Shown in pieces: positions 18,589 through 27,911 of a stretch of 64,000 bases of DNA (within the stretch, counting starts at the first letter, position 1; each line of letters begins with the position of its first letter). Below the pieces are notes generated by a model. It searched no databases. It worked only from the letters and a program-made list of their open reading frames with translations, and was not told the origin of the DNA. Made by a program: the position numbers and the translations under genes. The DNA comes from Ahrensia sp. (GTDB taxonomy: Bacteria; Pseudomonadota; Alphaproteobacteria; Rhizobiales; Rhizobiaceae), in contig PAKZ01000012.1 in NCBI GenBank assembly GCA_002706335.1, positions 39,693 through 103,692 of the forward strand. Direction: 5' to 3'.

Positions 18589-19266
18589 TCAGGGCGTAAC
18601 GTAAGCGACCTCGCGCGGCTGCAGCACGTCGCTGACCGCGTTCACCGCCTCGATCCAGACGCCGGCATCGGCTGTCAGGCTGTCTGACCACGGCGTCACG
18701 AAACTCATGAAATGGAGTTTCGACGCACCGTCGTAGTAGCTGATCTCATGGGTGGACATGTCGAGATATCCATCCCGATTGGTGTCCTCGGCCTTGCGCC
18801 AGCCTTTGATCCGCGCCTTGCCGACGGAACAATCCAGCGGATCGGCGCCGTCGATCGTTTCGCAGAATGTGAAGAAGCGGGTCAGCTGGAACCATCCTCG
18901 CGGCATGGGTGAACGCGGCAGGGCGATAGTGTCGGTCCGCTCAAGCACGGTGATGCGGACATGATCCTCGATATCTGCCGCCAGCAACTCGCCCAGCGGA
19001 CCGGTGCTGTCCGTATCGAGAAGCTTGTCGTCACGTATCCCGAGACTCGGCTGGTCGCCATCGACCGCGAGCGTCCAGACATAGGCAGGATACGCTTCCC
19101 GCCCGCAGCGCAGAAAGCCGGACACGACGCCGTCGGCGACGGTATCGAATGTGGTCGGAATACCGGAACTGCCCTTTTCGGCGGCGAGGAATTCGCAGGC
19201 GTGGGAGGCGACCGGCAAAAGGATCGAGAACGCGGCAACGATTACGAGTTGAAACAGCCTGGCCAT
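18589..19266 (-). CDS. secreted unknown protein
   Basis: The 225-residue product starts with a clear signal peptide (MARLFQLVIVAAFSILLPVASHA, cleavage likely after SHA), so it should be periplasmic or outer-membrane-facing. The mature part has four or five cysteines (ACEFL, LRCGRE, TFCET, LDCSV) that may form disulfides, and a segment DTNRDGYLDMS that resembles a single Ca2+-binding loop. I do not recognise the family. It lies in the same direction as the lyase gene but 108 bases upstream of it, between ftsY and yciB. Confidence 0.7.
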   Translation of the reverse strand: MARLFQLVIVAAFSILLPVASHACEFLAAEKGSSGIPTTFDTVADGVVSGFLRCGREAYPAYVWTLAVDGDQPSLGIRDDKLLDTDSTGPLGELLAADIEDHVRITVLERTDTIALPRSPMPRGWFQLTRFFTFCETIDGADPLDCSVGKARIKGWRKAEDTNRDGYLDMSTHEISYYDGASKLHFMSFVTPWSDSLTADAGVWIEAVNAVSDVLQPREVAYVTP

Positions 19267-19344
19267 GGCGCGCTCCTTGTCGGTTGGCGAAGCGCGCAGG
19301 AGGCTGGCTTCGCGTGGCGGCCCAGTTTCCTCCCTTGTGGTGAG

Positions 19345-19362
19345 GTTCTACTTTGGTAGAAC
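19345..19362. other. perfect inverted repeat upstream of the secreted protein / yciB
   Basis: GTTCTAC (19345-19351) and GTAGAAC (19356-19362) form a perfect seven-base stem over TTTG. A second short palindrome TGGTTAACCA lies near 19398-19407. The position between two divergent genes (starts 19266 and 19535) fits an operator or a terminator-less hairpin. No T-tract follows in either direction. Confidence 0.4.
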
Positions 19363-19534
19363 ATCGTCATCGAGCATGTGCCCGATTCCTTGACGATTGG
19401 TTAACCATAACACTCGATTTTGCTGCAGCGCAACATCGATATTGCGACGCAGCGAAACGCCTTTGTGACTCGCAAAACGCCGAGCGATCGCCTAGGTGAG
19501 GCCAAACAGCCCGAATGGAAACGCCCAAACGACG

Positions 19535-20185
19535 ATGTCCAAGCCGATCTTCGAACGCGACCCTTCCGATCCCGAACGTCAGAAAATCAACCCGATTCTG
19601 AAGCTCGCGCTGGAGCTGGGGCCGCTGGTCGTCTTCTTCTTCGGCAATTCGCGCGGCGAGTGGCTGGCGGAACGCTTCCCGTCGCTGGGCGAAATCGGCG
19701 GGCCGATCTTCATCGCGACCGCTCTCTTCATGGCGGCGACCGTGATCGCCCTGGTCGTCTCCTGGGTGTTGACGCGCTCGCTGCCAATCATGCCGCTCGT
19801 CTCGGGCGTCGTTGTCCTCGTCTTCGGCGGACTGACCCTTTGGCTGCATGACGAGCAATTCATCAAGCTGAAGCCGACCATCATCAACACGCTGTTCGGC
19901 GTGATCCTCTTGGGTGGCCTGTTCTTCTTCAAGACCTCGCTCCTGCGCTACGTCTTCGATTCGGCATTCAGAATCGACGAGGAAGGCTGGAACAAGCTGA
20001 CCTTTCGATGGGGCCTCTATTTCATCGCCATGGCGGTCGTGAACGAGATCATCTGGCGCAATTTCTCGACCGATTTCTGGGTCGCCTTCAAGGTCTGGGG
20101 CTTCACCCCGCTGGCGATTGTCTTCACCATGTCGCAAATGCCGCTGATTCACCGGCATTCGCTGGAAGAAGCGCCGGAAAAGTAG
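19535..20185 (+). CDS. yciB: inner membrane septation protein A (YciB/IspZ family)
   Basis: The 216-residue product has five or so membrane segments and family motifs [61 protein letters not shown] and [22 protein letters not shown]. YciB proteins affect cell envelope and septum formation; the mechanism is unclear. The ATG at 19535 fits the family N-terminus ([12 protein letters not shown]); an in-frame ATG 39 bases upstream is less likely. In related genomes this gene usually follows ftsY closely; here two reverse-strand genes separate them. Confidence 0.93.
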   Translation: MSKPIFERDPSDPERQKINPILKLALELGPLVVFFFGNSRGEWLAERFPSLGEIGGPIFIATALFMAATVIALVVSWVLTRSLPIMPLVSGVVVLVFGGLTLWLHDEQFIKLKPTIINTLFGVILLGGLFFFKTSLLRYVFDSAFRIDEEGWNKLTFRWGLYFIAMAVVNEIIWRNFSTDFWVAFKVWGFTPLAIVFTMSQMPLIHRHSLEEAPEK

Positions 20186-20188
20186 CGC

Positions 20189-21406
20189 CTACACCTCGGC
20201 CGGCATGGTCTTGCGCCAGCCGTCCATCGCCAGCAGAGCCGAAACGCCGATCAGCCCCACCACGCCTCCGAGCATTGCAGTGCCGGCATAGGACGTCACA
20301 GCGGTTCCCAGCGCGAAGGTGCCGGCAGCCACCATCTGGCCGAAGAAATTCGACACCGCCATCAGCGAGCCGCCCGCGCCCGGCCGCGCCGCCAGCAGAT
20401 CCTGCAGATAGGAAATCGAGATCGACAGGATAATCGCCGCACCAATCGCCGCCGGCACGACCAGAAGATAAGTCAAAGTCATCGAACTCATCGAGGCGAA
20501 CAGGAACAGGAAGCCGGCATAGATCGTGCCGCCAGCCGCGATCAGCCCCGATTTGGACATGTGCCGGAGCGCGAGTCCGCACATCAGCATGAAGGGAATT
20601 TCGAGCAGCGCGATGGCGCCGTGGAACCGGCCGACATCCGACGTCGAACCGCCAATGCCCTTGACGATCAGCAGGCCAAAAACGGCCATGTAGAGCTGGT
20701 TCGATCCGGTAATAAGCCCGACAGCCACGATGCGCGCCAGCAAGCCGGGCCGCGCGAGTTCGCGAAAGGCGGCGGCAAAGCGAAGGCCGGATTTCGGATC
20801 ATCGAGCTGCCCCCTCGGCCCGGCGGGCCAGACAAAGGCGAACAAGCTGAAACAGACGATCGCCGCCAGTCCCGCCGACACATAAACGCTGATCAGTTCG
20901 ACGCCGGAGGCCAGCGCCAGCGACCACAGCGGCGGCGTGATCACGAAGGCGAGTGAGAAGGAAGCGCGCGTAATCGCGAAGATCTCGTCGGCATGCCGTC
21001 CGCCACGCGCCTTGCCGGCCATGCGCGCGAGCGCAAAGAGCTGGCTGAAGACGCTGAAACCCAGGGGCAGCAGCGTCGTATGTGCGATGATGAAGGCCAC
21101 CGGCGAGCGGGTAAAAAAGACCAGCGAATAACCGGCCGTGGCGACGAGGAAACTCACCACCAGCATCTGCCGCCTGTTGGCGCGCTGGTCCGTGACAATG
21201 CCGGCCACGACCGAGACGACCACCATCACCGACGACGCCGTCATCAGGACGATGGAATAAGCTGTATCGGACAGGCCGAGCCGTTCCACCGCGATCAGCG
21301 ATGCATAGGGCATCACCGAGGAAATCGCGACGCCGGTCAAAAACAGCGAGAGTGTTACCAGCCGCAGAAGCGGATCGCGAAGGATGATGGCGAAGGAGGA
21401 CAGCAC
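20189..21406 (-). CDS. major facilitator superfamily transporter (SetA/SotB-like sugar efflux branch)
   Basis: The 405-residue product has about twelve hydrophobic segments. A MFS loop signature is weakly visible in GIVTDQRANRRQML after the second or third segment. The overall layout, with SNQLYMAVFGLLIVKGIGGSTSDVGRF in the second half, resembles the sugar efflux transporter branch. It probably exports a sugar or a drug by proton antiport in the inner membrane. The substrate cannot be read from sequence. It is convergent with yciB (3-base gap between stops) and lies downstream of the CatA-like gene in the same direction. Confidence 0.85.
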   Translation of the reverse strand: MLSSFAIILRDPLLRLVTLSLFLTGVAISSVMPYASLIAVERLGLSDTAYSIVLMTASSVMVVVSVVAGIVTDQRANRRQMLVVSFLVATAGYSLVFFTRSPVAFIIAHTTLLPLGFSVFSQLFALARMAGKARGGRHADEIFAITRASFSLAFVITPPLWSLALASGVELISVYVSAGLAAIVCFSLFAFVWPAGPRGQLDDPKSGLRFAAAFRELARPGLLARIVAVGLITGSNQLYMAVFGLLIVKGIGGSTSDVGRFHGAIALLEIPFMLMCGLALRHMSKSGLIAAGGTIYAGFLFLFASMSSMTLTYLLVVPAAIGAAIILSISISYLQDLLAARPGAGGSLMAVSNFFGQMVAAGTFALGTAVTSYAGTAMLGGVVGLIGVSALLAMDGWRKTMPAEV

Positions 21407-21467
21407 GGGCAGACCTCTGCGTTGGACCGGCAGCGGTGAATAGGCCCGCGCGAGGCCCGGTGCAACC

Positions 21468-22109
21468 TCAGCCTGCGTCGATCGCGTCGAGCGCCTGCTG
21501 CGTTTCCGCGAAATAGCGACCGAGATGGGCGCCGTCGACCAGCGCGTGATGCACTTCGACGGTCATCGCAACGGAAAGGCGGCCGTTCTTGTCTTCCGTG
21601 AATCGCCCCCAGGAGAAACGCGGAATGCAATCTTCCGGGCCCGGCATGGCGTTCGTCAGCCCGGTGAAATCCAGCCACGGAAGACAGGAAAGATAGGCCA
21701 CATCGTCGCGATGGCCTTCATTGGCGCCAAGCCCGCCCTTGGCCACGGTTTCCGCCATCGTCGCCGCGCATAGCGGATCGAAGTCCCGCCAATCCGCAGC
21801 AAAGGGAACATAGGCATAGACGAAGGTGCCGTCGGCGCGGGGCACGGTCATCGAAAGCGCGATCGTGTCATGCTCGACAACGACATCGCCGCGAAACCGG
21901 GTGCGAAGCTCCGGCACCGCATGGATGCCCGAGCCTATCGCGTGGATGCAGGCGCGGTAAGGCGACACGCCGGCCGGTTTCAGCTCGGTGACCAGCCGGG
22001 TGACGTCAATACGCGACGTGATCGCATATTGCGGTTTCTGATAGCCGCGGAAATGCCGGAACGTCTCCGCACGGGGCCAGCCCGCAAGATCGATGATCCG
22101 TTCCGCCAT
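21468..22109 (-). CDS. chloramphenicol acetyltransferase-like (CatA fold) protein
   Basis: The 213-residue product aligns over its full length with classical trimeric [26 protein letters not shown] at the start, RTRFRGDVVVEHD, PWLDFTGLTNAMPG (CAT has P.F.FTS), PRFSWGRF and the catalytic VHHALVDGAHLGRYF (His 187/188, Asp 192). CAT transfers acetyl from acetyl-CoA to chloramphenicol; chromosomal relatives may acetylate other hydroxyl compounds. The start ATG overlaps the typA stop by one base (TGATGG), so it is co-translated with typA and is a fixed chromosomal gene, not a cassette. Resistance is not established. Confidence 0.85.
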   Translation of the reverse strand: MAERIIDLAGWPRAETFRHFRGYQKPQYAITSRIDVTRLVTELKPAGVSPYRACIHAIGSGIHAVPELRTRFRGDVVVEHDTIALSMTVPRADGTFVYAYVPFAADWRDFDPLCAATMAETVAKGGLGANEGHRDDVAYLSCLPWLDFTGLTNAMPGPEDCIPRFSWGRFTEDKNGRLSVAMTVEVHHALVDGAHLGRYFAETQQALDAIDAG

Positions 22110-23929
22110 CAGCCCGCGAGGCGTTGCTTCTCGGAGCGCTTGCGGTCGTTCGGATCGAGATACATCTTGCGAAGCCGGATATTCTTGGGCGTCACTTCGA
22201 CAAGCTCGTCATCCTGAATCCAGGACAGCGCCCGGTCGAGCGTCATCTTGATCGGCGGCGTCAGCTTTACCGCCTCGTCCTTGCCGGCGGAGCGAATGTT
22301 GGTGAGCTGCTTGCCCTTCAACACATTGACTTCCAGATCGTTGTCGCGCGTGTGAATGCCGATGATCATGCCCTGGTAGACCTTGTCGCCCGGCTCGATG
22401 ATCATCGGACCGCGATCTTCGAGGTTGAACATCGCATAGGCGACGGCCTCGCCCGGCTGGTTCGAAAGAAGCACACCGTTGACGCGTCCGCCGATCTCGC
22501 CCTTGTAGGGCTGATATTCATGGAACAGGCGGTTCATCACGGCGGTGCCGCGCGTGTCGGTCAGAAGCTCCGACTGGTAACCAATCAGGCCGCGCGTCGG
22601 CGCGTAGAAAACCAGTCGGACGCGGTTGCCGCCGGACGGGCGCAATTCGGCCATCTCGGACTTGCGCTCCGACATCTTCTGCACGACGACGCCAGAATGC
22701 TCCTCGTCGACGTCGATGACGACTTCCTCGATCGGCTCCATCAGCGTGCCGCTCTCGTCCTTGTGCATGACGACACGCGGACGCGACACGGCCAGTTCGA
22801 AGCCTTCGCGGCGCATGGTCTCGATCAGCACGGCCAGCTGCAATTCACCGCGGCCGGAGACGTAGAAGGAATCCTTCGATTCGGCTTCCTCGATCTTCAG
22901 CGCCACATTGCCTTCGGCTTCCTTGAGCAGGCGGTCGCGGATGACGCGGCTCGTCACCTTGTCGCCCTCGGTGCCGGCAAGCGGCGAATCATTGACGAGA
23001 AAGCTCATCGTCACGGTCGGCGGGTCGATCGGCTGCGCCTGCAGCGGCTCGGTCACGGACGGGGCGCAGAACGTGTCGGCGACGGTGCCCTTGGAAAGGC
23101 CGGCAATGGCGACGATGTCACCTGCATGCGCCTCTTCCACCGGCTGGCGCTCCAGCCCGCGGAAGGCGAGAATCTTCGAGATGCGGCCGCTTTCGATCTG
23201 CTTGCCGTCAGCGCCCAGCACCTTGACCGTCTGGTTCGGCTTGATCGATCCGGACTCGATGCGCCCGGTGATGATGCGGCCGAGGAACGGATTGGCCTCG
23301 AGTATCGTGCCGATCATCCGGAACGGACCTGCCTCCACCTTCGGCTCCGGTACGTGCTCGACCACAAGGTCGAACAGTGGCGCCAGCGATGCATCGGCCG
23401 GCTTTTCCGTTTCCGGCGCCATCCAGCCGTCGCGGCCAGAGCCGTAGAGAATCGGGAAATCGAGCTGCTCGTCAGTGGCGTCCAGCGCGGCGAACAGGTC
23501 GAACACCTCGTTGATCACCTCGTCGGCGCGTGCGTCGGAGCGGTCGATCTTGTTGACCGCGACGATCGGACGAAGCCCAACCTTGAGCGCCTTGCCGACG
23601 ACGAACTTGGTCTGCGGCATCGGGCCTTCGGCGGCATCGACCAGAACGATGGCGCCGTCCACCATCGACAGGATGCGCTCAACCTCGCCGCCGAAATCGG
23701 CGTGGCCGGGCGTGTCGACGATGTTGATGCGCGTGCCCTTCCATTCCACCGAGGTCGCCTTGGCGAGAATGGTGATGCCGCGTTCCTTCTCGATGTCGCC
23801 GGAATCCATTGCGCGTTCCTGAACGCGCTCGTTTTCCCGGTAGACGCCGGACTGTTTGAGGAGTTCGTCGACGAGGGTTGTCTTGCCATGGTCGACATGC
23901 GCGATGATCGCGATGTTGCGGAGTGCCAT
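22109..23929 (-). CDS. typA: ribosome-associated GTPase TypA/BipA
   Basis: The 606-residue product begins [20 protein letters not shown] (G1), has RGITILAK (switch), [16 protein letters not shown] (G3) and NKIDRSDAR (G4), then the EF-G-like domains and the C-terminal region specific to TypA ([17 protein letters not shown]). TypA is a cytoplasmic translational GTPase that helps 50S assembly and growth at low temperature or under stress. Start ATG at 23927-23929. The downstream CatA-like gene is coupled by a one-base overlap. Confidence 0.97.
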   Translation of the reverse strand: MALRNIAIIAHVDHGKTTLVDELLKQSGVYRENERVQERAMDSGDIEKERGITILAKATSVEWKGTRINIVDTPGHADFGGEVERILSMVDGAIVLVDAAEGPMPQTKFVVGKALKVGLRPIVAVNKIDRSDARADEVINEVFDLFAALDATDEQLDFPILYGSGRDGWMAPETEKPADASLAPLFDLVVEHVPEPKVEAGPFRMIGTILEANPFLGRIITGRIESGSIKPNQTVKVLGADGKQIESGRISKILAFRGLERQPVEEAHAGDIVAIAGLSKGTVADTFCAPSVTEPLQAQPIDPPTVTMSFLVNDSPLAGTEGDKVTSRVIRDRLLKEAEGNVALKIEEAESKDSFYVSGRGELQLAVLIETMRREGFELAVSRPRVVMHKDESGTLMEPIEEVVIDVDEEHSGVVVQKMSERKSEMAELRPSGGNRVRLVFYAPTRGLIGYQSELLTDTRGTAVMNRLFHEYQPYKGEIGGRVNGVLLSNQPGEAVAYAMFNLEDRGPMIIEPGDKVYQGMIIGIHTRDNDLEVNVLKGKQLTNIRSAGKDEAVKLTPPIKMTLDRALSWIQDDELVEVTPKNIRLRKMYLDPNDRKRSEKQRLAG

Positions 23930-24104
23930 ATTGTAAATCCGGAAATGCAGAGCCAGGCCAACCGCCCGGCATTGTCGTTGCCGCGCTCATACAAGCTTTT
24001 TCGCAGATGCGAAAGCCCGTCCTTTCTTTAAGCTCCGAGGGAACCCGTATCCTAACGAAGCATTAATGAAATAGGCGCAATCTCCGGCTCCGGGAGAACG
24101 AACC

Positions 24105-24350
24105 ATGGATATGCTGCACATCCTGTCGACTACGTTTCTGGCCGCCGCCCTGACGATGTCCGGCGGCGCGTTCGAGCCGGGTCACGCCGTCGATCCGACC
24201 GAGGCGGAACTGGCCTATGCCGACGCGCCCTATGGCGTCGACCCGATGGTTACCGGCCCGGTCAGCGCTTCCTTCAAGGAACAGCAGCAAATCGCCGGCT
24301 GCGATGCGGCGAAATGGCCGGACGTGCCCCTCGCCTGCTATCCCGAATAA
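24105..24350 (+). CDS. small exported unknown protein
   Basis: The 81-residue product starts MDMLHILSTTFLAAALTMSGGAFE, a short signal-like hydrophobic stretch, and continues with an acidic mature part ending in a Cys-containing QQIAGCDAAKWPDVPLACYPE. Two cysteines could form a disulfide. The upstream CTCCGGGAGAACGAACC offers GGGAG as a ribosome site. It is divergent from typA and convergent with the site-2 protease (6-base gap). No family is recognised, but a signal peptide, RBS and codon use like its neighbours support a real gene. Confidence 0.6.
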   Translation: MDMLHILSTTFLAAALTMSGGAFEPGHAVDPTEAELAYADAPYGVDPMVTGPVSASFKEQQQIAGCDAAKWPDVPLACYPE

Positions 24351-24356
24351 GCAACT

Positions 24357-25442
24357 TCAGGCTTTCGCGGCCTCGTTCACCATCATCAATTCGCCGATAT
24401 TCTCCGACGTGACATAGCCGACGAGCCGGCCCTCGCGATCCGTGACACCGACCGCCGGGACACCGCCGCCAGACTGCAGAAGCTTGAAAGCCGCGTCCAG
24501 CATCGCCGTATCCGGCACGAGCGGAATATCGCGCGCCATGACCTCGTGAACGGGATAGCTGCGGTCATGCTGCTGCAACGCCTGGACCATGGCCGAGCGC
24601 GTCAGCACCCCGCGCAGATTGCCGCCGCCGTCGATGACGGGGAACTCGTGCTGGGTGGTCCTGAGCAACGCCTCCACCGCATCGCCAAGCGTCGAGGCCG
24701 AACCGAGCGCGTCGTAATGCGTGATCATGCCCTTGCGTACGGAGACCTTCGAGGCGATCGCCTGGAAGCTCGTCGCCTGGGATTCGCCGGTCGCGGCCAT
24801 ATAAACGAAGATTGCCACGAAGATGAGCAGGACATTCCCTGTCAAAAGGCCGAGGAATCCGAAGATAAAGGACGTTATCTGGCCGATTGTCGCGGCGATA
24901 GCGGTCGCGCGTACCCGGTTGAACTTCATCGCCAGAAGCGCCCGCAGTACTCGACCGCCATCCATCGGGAAGGCCGGGATCAGGTTGAACAGAACGAGGA
25001 TGATATTGACCACGGCCAAGCGGGAGAGGAAGCCCGGTTGCGGATTTTCGATATTGGCGACGGTCGCCAGATTGGGAAAAGCCCCGAGGATCGCGATCAG
25101 CACAGCGGCGATGACGACATTGACCAGCGGCCCGGCGATCGCGACCACCACTTCCTCCGAGGGCCTTTCCGGCATGCGCTCGAGCTGCGCGACGCCGCCG
25201 ATCGGAAGAAGCGTGATGCTTGGTGTCTTGATGCCGTAGCGCCGTGCAGCCATCGCATGGCCAAGCTCGTGCAGGACGACGCAGGCAAACACCGCGATTA
25301 TGAACAGCACGCCCTCGGTCGCCGCCGCGCCGCCGCCCGACTGGAACGACGCGATACCGATCCACAGCAGCAGCAGGAAAAATGTCACGTGGATACGGAT
25401 CTCGCTGCCCGCGACCTTCGCGATTGGGAACGACCATTGCAT
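24357..25442 (-). CDS. site-2 protease family zinc metalloprotease with CBS pair
   Basis: The 361-residue membrane protein has HELGH (58-62) in the second membrane helix and the downstream NLIPAFPMDGGRVLRALL motif that supplies the third zinc ligand, the hallmarks of M50 (SpoIVFB-type) intramembrane proteases. After residue 220 or so it carries two CBS domains (AEALLRTTQHEFPVIDGGG and AFKLLQSGGGVPAVGVTDREGRLVGYV regions), which in this subfamily bind adenosyl ligands and regulate activity. Start: the ATG at 25440-25442 has CCGGAG upstream; an in-frame ATG at 25499 gives a 19-residue longer form. Its substrate in alphaproteobacteria is unknown. Confidence 0.93.
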   Translation of the reverse strand: MQWSFPIAKVAGSEIRIHVTFFLLLLWIGIASFQSGGGAAATEGVLFIIAVFACVVLHELGHAMAARRYGIKTPSITLLPIGGVAQLERMPERPSEEVVVAIAGPLVNVVIAAVLIAILGAFPNLATVANIENPQPGFLSRLAVVNIILVLFNLIPAFPMDGGRVLRALLAMKFNRVRATAIAATIGQITSFIFGFLGLLTGNVLLIFVAIFVYMAATGESQATSFQAIASKVSVRKGMITHYDALGSASTLGDAVEALLRTTQHEFPVIDGGGNLRGVLTRSAMVQALQQHDRSYPVHEVMARDIPLVPDTAMLDAAFKLLQSGGGVPAVGVTDREGRLVGYVTSENIGELMMVNEAAKA

Positions 25443-25557
25443 GACATCAACTCCGGAACGGTCCGCACCGCCGGCGAATTCGTCCGGCGCGGCTGACAAG
25501 ACGTCTGTTTTCTAATTAAGTGGTGGCCCGGCGACAAACCAGCAAGGATAGGGCGGC

Positions 25558-25793
25558 ATGCAGATCGGAATGATCGCGAGGCGAACACCGAGACGGCGCC
25601 GCTCGCCAATCCCGAATATTACCACTTCGAACTGAACGCGCCGAAGATCGCCGAGGTCCGGCGCCACGGCTCGGCCATCTCCTCATGGCTACTTGATCCG
25701 ATAGCGGAATCCTCGACGCGGAGCTGTTCCAGCGATTCTCGTCGCGCGGCCAGGCCGGCCTCGGCGGCCATCCGGAAAAGAAGGGGAGGCTAA
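25558..25793 (+). pseudogene. gnd: decayed 6-phosphogluconate dehydrogenase (gnd) remnant
   Basis: Three pieces in three frames look like one 6PGDH (YqeC/GndA type). At 25558 the sequence opens MQIGMI, the usual 6PGDH N-terminus. From 25581 another frame reads TETAPLANPEYYHFELN, APKIAEVRRHGSAIS and SWLLD, matching the C-terminal domain. From 25715 a third frame reads DAELFQRFSSRG then GGHPEKK, matching the C-terminal RFSSR / FGGH.EK end. So nearly all of the coenzyme domain and much of the helical domain is deleted, with at least two frame breaks. The stop of the M3 peptidase gene overlaps the 3' end. No intact gene is left. Confidence 0.8.
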
Positions 25794-27832
25794 ACCAGCC
25801 CGCGGCCCTTGAGCATAGCGTCCGGCGTAGGCAAGCGGCCTCGGAAGGCCTTGTAGGCGTCTTCCGGGTCGACGGTGCCGCCGGATGAATAGATGTGCGT
25901 CTTCAGCTTCTCCGCGATCTCGGCATTGAACGGGTCGCCTGTCTCCTCGAAGGCGGCGAAGGCGTCAGCGTCCATCACTTCCGACCACATGTAGGAATAG
26001 TAGCCGGCCGCATAGCCGTCGCCGGCGAAGATGTGCTGGAAATGCGGTGAACGATGCCGCATCGACAGGGCATCCGGGATCTTGATCTCGTCCAGCACCT
26101 TCGCCTCGAATTCCATCGGCTTTTCAGGCGCATCTTTGCGCGCGTGATACGCCATATCGACCAGCGCCGAGGCGGTATATTCGACGGTTTCGAACCCGGC
26201 ATTGAAGGTCTGTGCGGCCAGCACCTTGTCGAGCAGCTCCTTCGGCATCGGCTCACCGGTCTCGTAATGCAGCGCATAGGTGTTGAGCACTTCGGGCACG
26301 GTCAGCCAGTGCTCGTAGAGCTGCGACGGCAGTTCGACGAAATCACGACTGACCGCGGTTCCTGAAACGGACGGATAGGTCACGTCCGACAGCATGCCGT
26401 GCAGAGCATGACCGAATTCGTGGAAAAGGGTGCGCGCATCGTCGAAGGACAGGAAAGCCGGTTTGCCAGCCGGCGGCTTGGCGAAATTCATCGTGTTGAG
26501 GATCACCGGGGTTTCGCCGAGAAGCTTCGACTGCGACCGCAGCCCGCTCATCCAGGCTCCGGACCGCTTTGAGGGCCGCGCGAAATAGTCTCCGATAAAC
26601 AGCGCCCGCTGCATGCCATCGGGGTTTTTCACTGCCCAAAGCCGCGCATCCGGATGATGCAGCGCCACCCCCTTCACCTCCTCGAAAGTGATCCCGAACA
26701 GCCGTGTCGCTACCGCGAACGAAGCCTCGATGATCTTTTCGAGCTGCATGTAAGGCTTCACGTCATCGTCGGAAAAATCGTAGCGCTGCTTGCGGATTTT
26801 CTCGGCGTAATAGCGCCAGTCCCATTTCGCCGGCCGGTAGTTGTGGCCTTCCTCGGCGATCAGCCCGGCAATGTCGTCGGCCTCCTCATTGGCGCGGGCT
26901 ACGCCTTTCTCCCAGACGGTCTCCAGCAATTCTCCCACATTCTCGGCCGTCTTCGCCATCGTGTCGTCGAGCTTGTAGGCCGCATAGGTCTCGTAGCCGA
27001 GCAGGCTCGCCTGCTCCTGGCGCAACGCCAGTGTCTCGGCGATGATTCCGCGATTGTCTGTCGCCCCGCCGTTCTCCCCACGTGCGATCCACGCCGAATA
27101 GACTTTCTCGCGCAGGTCGCGCCGCGACGAATGGGTCAGGAACGGGTCGGCGATCGAGCGCGACAGCGAGACAGCATGTTTGCCCGGATGGCCGCGTTCC
27201 TCGGCGACCGAGGCGAGCGCATCCACGAGCCAGCCGGGCAGGCCGGCGAGATCCGCGTCGTCCTCGATCAGCAGAATCCAGTCGGATTCGTCGGCGAGCA
27301 CGTTCTGGCCGAATTGCGTGCCAAGGGTAGCCAGCTTCTCCGTCACGTCTGCGAACCGCTTCTGCTCCTCGCCCTCCAGCGCCGCGCCCGAGCGCACAAA
27401 GCCCTTCCAGCGCCGCTCGAGAACGCGGAGCTGTTCGGTAGTCAGCCCGAGGCTGTCGCGCTTCTGCCAGATCGTGTCGACCCGCTCGAATAGCGGCTTG
27501 TTCATCGCCACCTCGGTGCGATGGCGCGCATAAAGCGGCGAAACGGTCCGTTCGACCTCGCGGATCGTGTCGTTGGTGTGTGAACCGGCGCGATTGAAGA
27601 AGATCGCCGAGACGCGCGACAGCGCCTCGCCGGATATCTCCAGCGCCTCGATGGTATTCTGCCAGGTCGGTTCGGCCGGGTTGGAGGCAATCGCCTCGAT
27701 CTCGGCCAGATGCGCCTTGAAGGCTGCGCGGATGACCGGTTCGAAATCCTCGTCCCTGATCGCGGTATAATCGGGGAGATCGTGCGGGCCGGTCCAGTGC
27801 GTCAGCGGCGAGGCGGCAAGATCGACGGTCAT
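25790..27832 (-). CDS. M3 family oligopeptidase (Dcp/PrlC type)
   Basis: The 680-residue cytoplasmic zinc peptidase has FHEFGHALHG (about 475), the HEXXH motif of thimet-type M3 enzymes, with YEHWL, FETVEYTASALVDMAYH and GYAAGYYSYMWSEVMDADAFAAF in the C-terminal third, typical of oligopeptidase A and peptidyl-dipeptidase Dcp. These degrade short peptides, including cleaved signal peptides. Length is usual for the family. The ATG at 27830-27832 gives MTVDLAASPLTHW. It is a monocistronic gene flanked by the gnd remnant and the TAXI gene. Confidence 0.95.
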   Translation of the reverse strand: MTVDLAASPLTHWTGPHDLPDYTAIRDEDFEPVIRAAFKAHLAEIEAIASNPAEPTWQNTIEALEISGEALSRVSAIFFNRAGSHTNDTIREVERTVSPLYARHRTEVAMNKPLFERVDTIWQKRDSLGLTTEQLRVLERRWKGFVRSGAALEGEEQKRFADVTEKLATLGTQFGQNVLADESDWILLIEDDADLAGLPGWLVDALASVAEERGHPGKHAVSLSRSIADPFLTHSSRRDLREKVYSAWIARGENGGATDNRGIIAETLALRQEQASLLGYETYAAYKLDDTMAKTAENVGELLETVWEKGVARANEEADDIAGLIAEEGHNYRPAKWDWRYYAEKIRKQRYDFSDDDVKPYMQLEKIIEASFAVATRLFGITFEEVKGVALHHPDARLWAVKNPDGMQRALFIGDYFARPSKRSGAWMSGLRSQSKLLGETPVILNTMNFAKPPAGKPAFLSFDDARTLFHEFGHALHGMLSDVTYPSVSGTAVSRDFVELPSQLYEHWLTVPEVLNTYALHYETGEPMPKELLDKVLAAQTFNAGFETVEYTASALVDMAYHARKDAPEKPMEFEAKVLDEIKIPDALSMRHRSPHFQHIFAGDGYAAGYYSYMWSEVMDADAFAAFEETGDPFNAEIAEKLKTHIYSSGGTVDPEDAYKAFRGRLPTPDAMLKGRGLV

Positions 27833-27911
27833 GAAAATATCCTTGGCGTTGAAAGGTCTCGGTTCAGCTAGGCGTTCCGAACCGCCTTCTCAAGATGCTA
27901 ACCGCACGAGG

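Noticed and set aside
21468..22109. acquired chloramphenicol resistance cassette
   Set aside because: No mobility genes or attachment sites; translationally coupled to typA with matching codon use.
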